From positions 1,488,001 through 1,552,000 of the forward strand of contig CATNEN010000031.1 in assembly GCA_950097015.1 (NCBI GenBank): a stretch of DNA of 64,000 bases. The letters run 5' to 3'. Shown here one piece after another: positions 20,951 to 31,996 of the stretch; positions within the stretch are counted from its first letter, which is position 1; every line of letters starts with the position of its first letter. A model generated the notes under the pieces. That model ran no database searches. It saw only the letters and a program-made list of their open reading frames with translations, and had not been told where the DNA came from. The stretch comes from Macrostomum hystrix. Taxonomy: Eukaryota > Platyhelminthes > Macrostomidae. The translations under genes were made by a program, and so were the position numbers.

Positions 20951-23900
20951 TCAGCGGCCACCAGCTGCGCGCACAACAACACTGCTCCTCATTCGCTGCC
21001 TCTGATCTTTCAGTCCATCGTCGGCTCTACTGGACGATGCCACTTCGCTGCAACGGTCCTTAGACTGCGGCCGGTCAATAATCGGAGAACGGCGACGAAA
21101 TTCATCGCCGCCTCGACGCTTCGCATCGCGATCAAGTCCGACATCGCCACGGTCGGCGTCTCGCCTTGGATCGCCACGGTCGGCGTCTCGCCTTGGATCG
21201 CCACGGTAGGCGTCTCGCCTTAAATCGCCACGGTCGGCGTCTCGCCTTGGATCGCCACGGTCGGCGTCTCGCCTTGGATCGCCACGGTCGGTGTCTCGCC
21301 TTGGATCGCCACGGTCGGTGTCTCGCCGGGAATCATCACGGTCGGCGTCTCGCCGTGGATCGCCACGATTGCCATCTCGACGACTGTCGACACGACCGTC
21401 ATTTCGACGACCTTCGCCACGTTCGCCGTCTCGCCGTATGTCGCTACGGTCGCCGAATCGACGTCTTCTATCGACGTCGCCGTCTTGACGCTGTTCGCTC
21501 CGATCCCCTAGATGATCATCATCGCTATCTCGAAGGCTTTTATCGCGATGGTCTCGACGACCGTCATCGCTGCCTCGCCGAACATCGTCTCGATCGCGTC
21601 CTCGACGATATTCACTGTGTTCACTGCCCCGGGCATCAGAATTGCGCCTAGAATGTATTTCGATGAATCAAATGAATCTTAGATAAATGGAGTGACTAAT
21701 TTAGCAGACAATCCTGCCAGTTCAAACGCTGACAAGTTTTCTCACCCGTGCTTTTGGCGGTCTCTCTCAGAAGGCGCTGCGGACTCCGGCTCCCGTTTTA
21801 TTTCTTTGTCCCGCAGCCGGTGCTGCCGCCGCCTCCGTCCGGACCTCTCCTCCTCTTCATCCTCATCCGAAGACGAAGAACTCTCTGACGAAGAAGACTC
21901 CGAGGAAGAACTGGAAGAAGACTCCGAAGATGGCGAATCCTGCTTCGCTTTGGGCGCAGTCTCGTACCACTGGCGCAATGGCAGGGTGACTCCGTTAAGA
22001 CCGATGCTCTTGAAATAGTTGATGGAGAATCTAGTATTGCGCGGATGATCTCGCGGAAACAGGCCCTCGAAGAAGACTTGCAAGGTGCAGTCGTTGAAGC
22101 GCTGGCAGAGCTGCTCCAAGCCCATGTGTTCGGCCAGGTCCTGGAATAGAATCTTCAGGAATATCCTGCTGGATGACGTGGTGCCCTCCTCCGTCAGCTG
22201 GACGCACTGGAGCACGCCCCACGAGATGGAGTCGGTGTACAACAGGTGGGCAAAGAATCTAGCCACATTCCTGAGCTTCATAGTCTCCAGGCGGTGGATG
22301 GTGGTGTACTGCTCGTTGAAGATTCTCTCATAGTGCTGCACGTAGACCCGGGCCAGCTGGCAGAATCTCTGCGCCAACAGGCCGTAGAATTTCTCGTAGG
22401 TTCGCAGTTGGGCGCAGCAGTCTAGAATCATGCTGGCCAGCTCGGCATCTTCGCCAGGCTTCAGCTGCAGCCGACGCAGCTTGTGCGCGGCCTCCTCATA
22501 GTCCAGGCTGCTCTGCACAGTCAGGTAGATGGTCTTGCGCAGCTGCACTAGCTGGATCTGGGTCTGGTCGATGGCCGGCTTGGCTGCGTCAGCTGTCTCA
22601 GCCGCGGCGCCATCCTCGTCAGCTTCGTCACTGTCGCTACCGCTGCCGCTATCGCTGCTGCCGCTGCTATCGCCGCTGTCTTCGCCTTCGCCAAGCAGTT
22701 CCCGTTGAATGGCCTTGTACTCCTCTTCGTGAGTTAAGAAGTCTAGATCGTAGCGGAACACATTCAAAGCCTGTTCAGTCGAGTGCTCATCCTCCAGGCT
22801 GAGCAGGTGCGTCACTTGGTCCTCCTCTTCGACAAGGTCCAAGGCCTCCTGGATGGCTGGATACTGCTTGAACTCGTCCTGGCGAATCTGCGGATAGAGC
22901 CGATTTTTTGGAAAATAGAAGACGCATCTGCCTTAAGACGTGCAGTCGGCCATCTTTGGCCCGCATAGCTAACCAGTCTCCCGCCTCTCCCGTGTCATCG
23001 CTCTACCCTGTTTCGATTTATCCTTATCTCAATTCTCAGGAATACATATCACCTATGGCTTGTCTCCCCCAGTTTTAACTCTCCGATGTCTTAGAGCGGT
23101 TAACCCATTTGCCTCTCGCACCGAAATGTCCCTGGGCACGAGTCAGCGGTGCCACATTTATTTAGGGCGCAGCCGCGGAAACAAATATTGGGACTTGTCG
23201 TGCAGTTTACACCCTTGAAGGCCTACCTCCAAGGTAAAGTGAGAGGTACTCTCTTGAGTCTGTGCTCAAGAGTCAACGGAATGGGCAGAATTGTCTTTTG
23301 CTGGCTGCAGGTCTAGTGTTACAAAGGATGTGCCACTGCCCGTAGCCCTCCTACAAATCATATTATTGTCTAAAACTCTCTGGTTTCTTATCTTTCCTGC
23401 CGTCTCATCTCCCCTATCACACAGTTCGCGAGTCTTATCTCTCCCGTATCTCATCAGCTCGCCTCTCTCTGTAATCAGTAAATGAGAAGCCTCACCTGGA
23501 ACAGGGTCTCAATCATATACTGGACTCGTTTGTCCAGCACAGCCTCGTGCAGGATGCCTCTCAGCTGGTCGAAGATCATGCGCAATCCCCTTGGCGTAGT
23601 CTCCAACAGGCGGGCGCCAACCTCTTTGAGCAGGCCGACGGCGATCTCAACTGAGCCATCGGTTGGCCTGTTGAGCAGCAGGGCCAGCAGTTCCAGGGCC
23701 AGAACCTCGTGTGCAACCCGCTGATTGACAAGATGGGCCAGGAAACTGCAGGCGGCCAGACAAGCCTCTTTATTGTTGCGTCGGAAGGCCTTTTTAGCGT
23801 CCTCAATCAGGCGTTTCAGCGCCAGCTCGCCAATCTGGGGAAATCTAGTATTGACAACGGCCACCAAGCCTGCGAACACGGGCGTGAACACTGGCGAGTT

Positions 23901-24386
23901 AGCCTGGGCTGACATCAGCGATCGGACAAACAGGCCGCGGCCTCTAACTAAATTCTCAGACAATAGTTGACGAACAACATTAGGCAGATTGGTGACATTG
24001 GCTGTGTTAATCAGGCTGTGGATGGTCTTCTTTAGGGCCTCCCAGGCCACTCGCTGGTACTGCTCGCTGGATTTGTCTGACATTGCGGCCTGCAGGGCGC
24101 GCAGCTTAGCCGGCGGAATGTAGGCGCCGCCAGTCCGAGTCAGCAAATCATCGTCGCCTGCCCGCTTGCGACTCTCGGCCGGGGCCGGCGCTGCCGCGGC
24201 TGCCGGAGCGTCCTTCTCGGAGGGGCGCTCTTTCTGTTGCTTTCTTTGCTTCTGCTGCTGCTGCTGCTTTTTTGGCGGACTGCTGCTACCGCTTTCCTTT
24301 CCACTAGCGCTGTCGCCATCAGTGCCGCTGCTGCTGCTGCTGCTGCTGTCACTGCTGCGGCTTCTACTGCGACTTTTATTTGACAT
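20951..24386 (-). CDS. CWC22: Pre-mRNA-splicing factor CWC22
   Basis: Three exons, 24386-23496, 22887-21746 and 21647-20951, join in phase with GT-AG introns of 608 and 98 bp and give 909 residues, close to the usual animal length. Residues 1-80 are an RS/Ser-rich and poly-Gln segment. The MIF4G domain spans roughly 105-330 ([10 protein letters not shown] just before it, then [17 protein letters not shown]). An acidic Ser/Asp linker lies at about 365-400 and the MA3 domain at about 410-540 ([40 protein letters not shown]). [14 protein letters not shown] follows, then a Ser-rich run and an Arg/Asp-rich tail. CWC22 binds eIF4A3 and loads it for exon-junction-complex assembly in the spliceosome. 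The start is the first ATG after an acceptor (TGCAG at 24403), compatible with trans-splicing or a 5' UTR intron. The last exon has no internal start codon early on and was assigned by phase and composition. Confidence 0.95.
21145..21375 (-). repeat. 27-bp coding minisatellite in the CWC22 tail
   Basis: Eight to nine units of a 27-bp repeat encode the nonamer GDPRRDADR with variants [17 protein letters not shown] and GNRGDPRRD. More degenerate RD-rich sequence continues to 21640. The unit length preserves the CWC22 frame. Confidence 0.9.
22888..23495 (-). other. CWC22 intron 1
   Basis: Donor CAG|GTGAGG, acceptor TATCCGCAG. It contains a SINE-like copy in antisense orientation at about 23080-23365. 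Confidence 0.85.
23080..23365 (+). mobile_element. SINE-like repeat, copy 1 (inside CWC22 intron 1)
   Basis: Shares a head (TTTGCCTCTCGCACC), a core (TTAGGGCGCAGCCGCGG) and a tail (ACAAAGGATGTGCCACTGCC) with copies at 36985-37330 and 52545-52770. The head of the third copy has a polymerase-III-like B box. Orientation is opposite to the host gene. Confidence 0.6.
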
Positions 24387-25635
24387 TTTTTGAAGAAAAA
24401 GGCTGCAAAAAGCAAACAAAATTAGTGCCATATTGAAAGCGTGAGCAGATAGATTAGCACTGAATATTCTACTTCTTTTAATGAGGTACTTGGTTACAGT
24501 ACAATTATCCAAAGCATTCTCACAGCACAGAATACCAAAAGGACACCAAATTCTATGTTTTGTTAAAGCTAGCTATTTCTGGAAAATTGTTATAGTCCTG
24601 ATTTTAATTTATTTAATTGATAACCATTGTTTAAACTTATAAACTACTAGGTGACAAAGAGTTATAGTTGATATTTTACAACCCATACAAAAATTAGGCT
24701 TCTATATAAGTATATTTATAAGGAGACATAATAAATGCATTTTTTATTACCTATAAGTTTTTATAGGTTTTATTGTATTGCTTCATATAAAAAACATAGA
24801 TTTCAACCCTTAAACATGTAGCTATATAGAAATGGTAAAGTGCATCATCTAGCTTTCAAGGACTGTTACGTACTATGCTAAAATGTTTAATCTTTTAACC
24901 TAATCAACAATAATTAACTTAAGCACAGTAACAATCTTCTACAAGTGTAACATAGCCTAATACATCAAATTTGTAGGTTAACTTCTAGTCAAGTCTAATT
25001 AAATATGAATTATATGAGCTAGCAAACCAATCTACCTTAACAGATAATACTGTCACCCCTTTAGCAGAGAAGTATGCCCCTATATAGCAAAGAACTAATG
25101 TGCCCCCTATAGGTAGCCAATGTCTCCTAGCAAGCAATAATATCCCACTTTCAGCAGTGAAACCAATGTCTAGTCTTAGCAGAGACACTTGATAAATCGT
25201 GATATTATCAGACTGTCTCATGCTATATCCTATATATATCATGTTTTTCCTTTGATAAACAATGCTAACAAAGCTAGCAAGAAACATCAACTAAAAATGA
25301 GAAAACCTTTTCTGTATTCAGAACAGGATTCATAAAATAGACTTTTAAAAGTTTGACATTTTTCATTAATATTTTTATAATTTAGATCAAAGATTTGAAC
25401 TTGAACAAATTAAATTTAGCCAAGGCTATCCTGGCTCAAGTTCTTAACAATGCATATGTTCTGCTTATGATTAGCAGAGTTGAAAAACTGCCTTTCCAAT
25501 TAAAATATTTCTGCTAAAATGTACCTAATTTAATTGTAGGCCTACTTGACTATGTAGACTCAATCCCTTGTCAATAAAGAAATGTAAACTCAGCCATCAA
25601 AGGCATGCAACTCAAACGTAGCATGCCTATTACTA
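24387..25635. other. AT-rich intergenic sequence upstream of CWC22
   Basis: Holds the presumed CWC22 promoter. Between 25060 and 25190 there are degenerate relatives of the 29-bp motif of 5270-5780. No coding sequence was recognised. Confidence 0.4.
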
Positions 25636-26265
25636 GGGTAATGTATCATCAACCAAACAGTGTATCTTCAAAACCGAACAAGAATTTTGACTCCTTCCTT
25701 GGTCTTGTGCAAGACAGAAACAAGCTATTATATTTCACAGAACAACTATTTTGAATGTCAATGAAATTATTTACAAGCTAAGGCATGACATGCAACGAAG
25801 CATTAAAAGGAAAGAAAGATATGGATGTTTCAGTAGAAATTTTTATCACAAAAGCATACTCTTTAACAGCATTTTTAAGCATGTACTTTAGACTAAGATT
25901 GTATGTGGTTGCTTTCCAATTAAATTACCATAAATGTAGTTATTTATAGAGCATGAAAAATGCTTTCAAATTACAATTCATGATAGATCACTCCTTAAAA
26001 TAAGATTAAACCACTCACTCAAATTTTAAAACCGAAAATCAAATTCTCTGCTTGGTTTGAAGATACATGAAAATCATTGTTTGGTTTTAGATGAAAAACA
26101 TTTTTCTATTTGACAAAAATGCAAAAGCAGATACTATTTAGAAAGACAAAACTGTTTTCTATAACTTGGCTTTTGATTTATCATCATATCTTAAATAGAA
26201 AATCTGTAGCTTAGGTTTGAAGTTAAAAAAATGCATATTCTTGTTTGGTTGATAATACATTACCC
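25636..26265. mobile_element. TIR element flanked by TA (Tc1/mariner-like MITE)
   Basis: The ends are inverted repeats: GGGTAATGTATCATCAACCA on the left and GGGTAATGTATTATCAACCA as the reverse complement of the right end, extending about 24 bp with one mismatch. Both ends abut the dinucleotide TA (25634-25635 and 26266-26267). It is 630 bp with no coding capacity. Sub-terminal copies of TTCAAAACCGAA / TTTGGTTTTGA occur inside. The superfamily is inferred from the TA target only. Confidence 0.7.
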
Positions 26266-26444
26266 TAACTAACAGATGTATTGGTGAGAAAAACACAGAT
26301 GTTAACAATTAAAATAGACAGTATTTTTTTAAAGCAAAGGGATCCACACAATTTCGAAAGAACTTCAAATCAAAAAGGCAAGTTTTAAAAATGGTTTAAC
26401 AGGCTATATACTGGAATACTGTTTATATCTTAGATATTTAGTAT

Positions 26445-27382
26445 GGCAGAGCTTATTCCCACGGTCCTATGCCAATAATTTCAATTTTATCCACACAGAT
26501 CCATGTGATAATTTTCTGCTTATCCACATGGCAGCTTGTATGAATAGGCCTAGGTCTACAACTCTTTATATATGTCGTGCCATTAATATCAATTTTATCC
26601 ACATGGTTCTGTTTTTTGAAATGAGGCCCTTTCGGGTTTGAACGTTTTGTTGAACCCTCGAGCCAATAGATTGACAAAGTTGCCAGTGTGTTACAACTAT
26701 GTTCTACATTTTGACCTACACATTCATTAACCAATAATTTCAATTTTATCCACACGGATCCATGCCGATAATTTTCTGCTTATCCACACGGCAGCTTGTA
26801 TGAATAGGTCTACAACTCTTTATATAAATATGATGTGCCATTAATTTCTGAAATTTTATCCACACGGTTCTGTTCTTTGAAACGAGGACCTTTCGGGTTT
26901 GAACGTTTTGTTGAACCCTCGAGCCAATAGATCGACAATTAAGTTGACAGCGTTACGACAGTGTTCTGCATTTCGACCTACACATTAATTAACCGACATT
27001 AATGTCATCCTTTTTAATTATTGTAATAACAAATTACTAAATCTTTTGTCATCGTTACGTGTTTTCATTCGAATTGTATTGACTTAAAAAGTAAAAAGTC
27101 TATCAAAGAAAATCATACAAGTCAACCAGCAGAATTCTAGTCAGTACCAAACTCGTCACACAAATTATACATCATTGTTATTCTTTTACACTATGCATTG
27201 ATAGTGTACACTATACACTATACTCTGAAGCAAAAGCCTTATGCTCAGAGAAGAATAGGCAGGGACTTGAAAGTAGACCTATTCATACAAGCTACCGTGT
27301 GGATAAGCAGAAAATTATCGGCACGGATCCGTGTGGATAAAAGTGAAATTATCGGCACGGGACCGTGGGAATAAGCACTTTC
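26445..27382. mobile_element. MULE-like MITE, copy 1 (with internal duplication)
   Basis: Inverted termini run GGCAGAGCTTATTCCCACGG at left and GAAAGTGCTTATTCCCACGG (reverse complement) at right. They continue through AATTTCAATTTTATCCACAC and GATAATTTTCTGCTTATCCA into longer sub-terminal repeats. The left arm is tandemly duplicated (about 26465-26735 and about 26732-26945). It has no coding capacity. A second, shorter copy in opposite orientation lies at 59979-60649. Confidence 0.8.
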
Positions 27383-28761
27383 TATTTATATAGCCTAGGC
27401 ATAAGCCTAGATATAAAAAGCTAAGAATTTAAGTCCCAACCAGTCCAGTGTACATATTAATAAACTACACTAGTTATCTTCGACTTCCGAAATGCTAATT
27501 TAAGTTCAAAGATGCTTGGTTCCTTACGAAAATTTAAATAGGTTCTACTAGAAATTTAGTAAATGCTAAGGGGTGGTTGAGTCGTGATGGGACGATTTGC
27601 AAATTCCTGGAAATAAATTAGAGCAGTATAACTATGCAGCTCGTTCAAAATATTTCGATAATATGCTATTTGAAGGTACTACGAGGTAGTAATTTAGTAT
27701 TAAATATTTTTTAGTACTTAGATTAGGAGTCATTAGAATTTTTTTAAAGGGAGAGCCATGAGTGATAACTAGAAAGAGGCTCACGAAGTACAAAAACAAG
27801 ATAGCTCAGTTAAAATGTCATTTTGCTGCGCTTCGGATTTCTGACCGAGCGTTTGCGAGTTCCAATCTGAGCCTAAATGAAAAAATCGTGTATTTTGCTA
27901 GGCACGTAATCCTCCGATCGCACTAGCTCACTCAGCTTATCGAGAAATAGGCAGCTTTAATTTTTGGGTAGCAATTGGGGAGAACTTCAGCTAGCCCATA
28001 TGGACGACTGAACAACATTTGGTGCAAACAATTGCTGAACTTTTAGTGCTCTCTATTTTGTGACGTATCCGCTCGATTTCATCTAGTTAAGTAAAGCGAA
28101 ATTTTGCGTAGGCGGCAGTGCCCGACTGAACCGATTTACACAGATTATAAAGCTTCAATCATTTTCTAATATAGCTACATGTATAGCCAAGGACTACTAG
28201 TAGTTAGCTACTACTTTAATTCGGTAGTCCTTGTGTATAGCCTGCTAAAGTACTACACCTTGCGATGCTATATCTTACCTTATGATCATTCCTTCAAACT
28301 CAGAACGCAGCGTCTCCTTTTTCTATAAAGGAGAAATTCGACTTAGTAGGAAAGCGAATAATTGTGACGTAATACTCAACTACCACAACGGTCCCCATTG
28401 AACAAGAAGTACACAGGCTCTTGTTTTCGCCTATTGTAGATTTGCAACAGTCGGTATTTCGGCAAGTACGCTCAAAAAACCGCTGAATATTAAAACGATT
28501 AACACGAGATTTAATTTCTCTCCATGACTGTAAAATGTTTGCAGCAGGCGTTGACTGCTATTCTGGACAGAAAAAAATTACCTGATCAGTTTGATAAAGT
28601 TCTCTCGTCCGCATATTAAGTTACTCTGGAGCAGAGTTGAATTGAATTTGTCCGAAAGGGATGCTGCTACCATGGTAAGTTTTTTAATCGTCCTGAATAA
28701 GTTCAGAGACACAAAATAAGTTTTGGATTCTTGAGGTCAGAAAAGTTCTCATTTCACTTTT
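27383..28761. other. AT-rich spacer containing a tRNA-like pseudogene
   Basis: Near 27799-27880, TAGCTCAGTTAAAATG and GCGAGTTCCAATCTGAGCC resemble the A and B boxes of a tRNA, but no acceptor stem pairs, so a tRNA-derived repeat is more likely than a functional tRNA. Nothing else was recognised. Confidence 0.35.
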
Positions 28762-30068
28762 TCAGTCATAAAAGCCTTCATTCCAAGACTCCACATTCTT
28801 CTTTCCACGAAATCGCATGGTCGATCCCAGGTTCTTCTTTCCACGAAATCGCATGGTCGATCCCAGGTTCTTCTTTCCACGAAATCGCATGGTCGATCCC
28901 AGGTTCTTCTTTCCACGAAATCGCATGGTAGATCCCAGGTTCTTCTTTCCACGAAATCGCATGGTAGATCCCAGGTTCTTCTTTCCACGAAATCGCATCG
29001 CCGATCCCATGTTCTTCTTTCCACGAAATCGGAAAGCAGATCCCATGTGTCGCTTCGACGTAACAAAGTCATCATCCTCAGGCAGGTATTTGTGGTATTC
29101 GTCGACTCCGTAGATCGGATAGTACTCATCAAACTCGGTAGCCTAGTCACAAATGAAATGAGGAATAACGTTAGCAAACTGACTTGATTAACAGTAGATA
29201 GACCACGCTATTTCCCCCTGGGGAAAGACAACGGAGGGGATTTCAAATACACCCACTGCCTACTTCACGTTAGCTCCCAAACCGAATGACCGATTTTCGT
29301 CAAAGTTCACCATGGACATCAAAATTTCCCACCCTTACGATGAACTAACTTTCAAAGCATCGTCGAGATATTCAGCGATTTTTGTCAAAGAGTCTGACTG
29401 ATTCAAAAATGGTTAAATATTTTAGGAGAAACAGAAAAAAGAATAAAATATGGGCATTTGAAATATCCACGAGGCCTTTCTACTGATAAAGAGACCAATT
29501 CGGACTGTATTTGCAAGAGGTACTTCCAAAACTATCTGGCTACCACAGGCCCCTTACTAAGTTACTTATAGACAAACCCTCTGTTTAGAAGAGTAAATAC
29601 AAACTTGTATACAAATGATTTTTCATACATGGATTTATTTAGAATTGAATAGAATTTCTCAGAAATCATATTCCCATTTCATTGAGCTTATTATCTTACA
29701 TCAAGCTCCGGCATTCAGCATAGATAAAGAAGAAGCTGAGAACAAAAAATCCTTTTTGCTGATAGAGAGAACCAAGAGCTATAAATTGCAGTTATTTTGT
29801 AGGCTTTGCCTGCGGGCCAGCAGTTGTCTGCGAGGTTAATAAAACAAAATTCCCAACATTGATTGCTGTCCCGTCTTCCGCTTCTCTGCATTTGCGCATA
29901 AATCAAATCCTTCGCCAAGGGGATTACTGCATGGGCAGGCATCCATAAGCAAGGTCCCAAGAAATGGAGGCTCACCTCCTCCGGGGCGCCGCAGTCGGAA
30001 GCCGGGAGCAGGCTGAGGCAGCAGACGATTAGGAGCGGGCCGGCAATCTCCAGCAGCTTGAGAGACAT
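28762..30068 (-). CDS. Neuropeptide precursor with seven predicted -RFRamide peptides
   Basis: Two exons, 30068-29976 and 29142-28762, join in phase 0 (donor GAG|GTGAGC, acceptor GTGACTAG) to give 157 residues. Exon 1 encodes a signal peptide: KLLE, then a hydrophobic core to about residue 22, and a small-residue site near ASDCGA. An acidic spacer follows (DEYYPIYGVDEYHKYLPEDD) ending in the dibasic KR. Then come seven 12-residue units, each ending in the amidation-plus-cleavage signal GKK. The predicted products are HMGSAFRFRamide, NMGSAMRFRamide and five NLGSTMRFRamide. The C-terminal spacer is NVESWNEGFYD. Processing would need prohormone convertase, carboxypeptidase and PAM, as for other metazoan neuropeptides. 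The -MRFRamide ending is unlike a simple FMRFamide because Arg follows Phe. It may be a divergent myomodulin- or FMRFamide-type peptide, but I do not assign a family. Confidence 0.9.
28790..29045 (-). repeat. 36-bp coding repeat of the neuropeptide units
   Basis: Seven 36-bp units, the five NLGSTMRFRGKK units nearly identical at DNA level (CTGGGATC, TACCATGCGATTTCG type), so the peptide copies arose by recent tandem duplication. Confidence 0.92.
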
Positions 30069-30082
30069 TTTCTTCTTCGCTG

Positions 30083-30173
30083 TGATGTCACTGCCAATGT
30101 GGGAGGCCCAGGAAGTCTTTATCGTTGGGCAGCATAAATTTTCCAGCTTTTTCTACCTTTCTGTCGTTTATAA
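30083..30173 (-). promoter_or_regulatory. Candidate core promoter of the neuropeptide gene
   Basis: On the minus strand a TATAAA (30173-30168) lies 105 bases before the start codon, and a CRE-like TGACATCA (30090-30083; one change from TGACGTCA) lies just upstream of the ATG in the presumed 5' UTR. Position and motifs are visible; function is inference. Confidence 0.35.
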
Positions 30174-30650
30174 AGTCAGATTCATTCGCATTTATACTTT
30201 ATATACTTTAAAACGGTTTCATAGATACTGATGCTTCAAAGGGCATAAAAATTGCTTCATAGCAACCAGGAAGAATATTGTGCCACAAGTCTACTAAATA
30301 GCATCATACTTTTGGATAAACAAAGACTTTTAAACTGCTTTTGTAGCTCATGCGAGTAGATCATAAGAGTAATCATCAATGGATAAAAAGAGTATTCAAA
30401 AAGGATATGTACACGTGCAGGTATTATTTGTAAAACAATAAGCTAATTAAATCACTCACGGTTTAATATAGTTTTGTCTTCGGTTTTATTTGCGCCGATA
30501 AAAGACCGTAAAACTCAAAAAAGGTGCCTTAACGGACTCTGTGCCGCTGCGTGTGGGTCGGAGCAAGCTCACACATTTATTCTTCTTCTCATCTCTGTGC
30601 CGCCAGCAGCCAATCAGATGGGATGCTGCAGATGCCACTGGAAGAAAAAT
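30174..30650. other. AT-rich spacer
   Basis: No gene, element terminus or RNA was recognised. Confidence 0.4.
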
Positions 30651-31160
30651 CACACTCCTGGTATCTGACTGATGGAATCACACTCCTGGTATCTGACTGA
30701 TGGAATCACACTCCTGGTATCTGACTGATGGAATCACACTCCTGGTATCTGACTGATGGAATCACACTCCTGGCATCTAACTGATGGAATCACACTCCTG
30801 GTATCTGACTGATGGAATCACACTCCTGGCATCTAACTGATGGAATCACACTCCTGGTATCTGACTGATGGAATCACACTCCTGGTATCTGACTGATGGA
30901 ATCACACTCCTGGTATCTGACTGATGGAATCACACTCCTGGTATCTGACTGATGGAATCACACTCCTGGTATCTGACTGATGGAATCACACTCCTGGTAT
31001 CTGACTGATGGAATCACACTCCTGGTATCTGACTGATGGAATCACACTCCTGGTATCTGACTGATGGAATCACACTCCTGGTATCTGACTGATGGAATCA
31101 CACTCCTGGTATCTGACTGATGGAATCACACTCCTGGTATCTGACTGATGGAATCACACT
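30651..31160. repeat. 28-bp minisatellite, about 18 units
   Basis: Tandem GGAATCACACTCCTGGTATC plus TGACTGAT, very homogeneous; a few units carry GGCATCTAACTG. Confidence 0.96.
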
Positions 31161-31849
31161 ACGTGTTGTCACTATTCGATACCAATGTCAATTTTCATCC
31201 CATCTACGTTGTCGGTGCTTATCAGCCCTCAGTGGTCATAAAATCACTGGGTGGCTCGTACTATCGTGTTTTCAAATATATTCGCCAAAGTGGAAAAAAT
31301 GTTCTACCCTATATGTAAACAGAAATGGCAGAGGTATATTCACGCCTTATACTAAAAATATTTTTTCCTTTCAGCAAAACTAATTTCGGTTCTGTCTCAG
31401 ATGACACTCTCCAGTATAGGTGAAGTTGGTTGTTGGGTGTGAAACCAATTATCTGAATAGAAAGCGAACTAGATTACTGGCTGCGGGAGTGACATCAACT
31501 CTGCACTTTCTTGGAATGAGTTTTCATTTCCTCAGCGAGGATACTGATCAGTTAGTCGCCCAATGGCCGACGTGAGACCACTGCAGTAGATGATCCATCA
31601 AGTTCGAATATTCATTTTGAGTTTCTCTTTCTAAAATATCAGATTGGAAATGTCGCATCGGATGCTCAGAGGGGAGAAATTAGAAAAGAACTCGACTTCT
31701 CCTAGCCCATAAATCAATCAAATTGCGAAAGATAATCGAGATAATATTTTTGCTGTTTGGTGAGACTTGCATCTACATGAGGTGAGATTGGAGTTGCTGT
31801 GCTCAAATACTAAATCAATAAATTCTACTGCAAAGGATTTTCGCCACCT
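31161..31849. other. Spacer, no gene recognised
   Basis: Mixed composition; the short open frame ending at 31383 starts inside the array and has no support. Confidence 0.4.
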
Positions 31850-31996
31850 GTACGATCTTTCAATGTATCGTCGCTACCTGATGATCCTTCAATGTATCGT
31901 GGCTACCTGATGATCTTTCAATGTATCGTCGCTACCTGATGATCCTTCAATGTATCGTGGCTACCTGATGATCTTTCAATGTATCGTCGCTACCTG
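31850..31996. repeat. 29-bp minisatellite, about 5 units
   Basis: Tandem CGTCGCTACCTGATGATCCT plus TCAATGTAT, alternating CGTCGC and CGTGGC. Confidence 0.9.

Noticed and set aside
21166-21651. Plus-strand frame with DRHGRRLAL period
   Set aside because: It is the reverse complement of the CWC22 RD-rich exon, which joins in phase to exon 2.
27799-27880. Functional tRNA gene
   Set aside because: Box-like motifs are present but the acceptor and anticodon stems do not pair; treated as a tRNA-derived repeat fragment.
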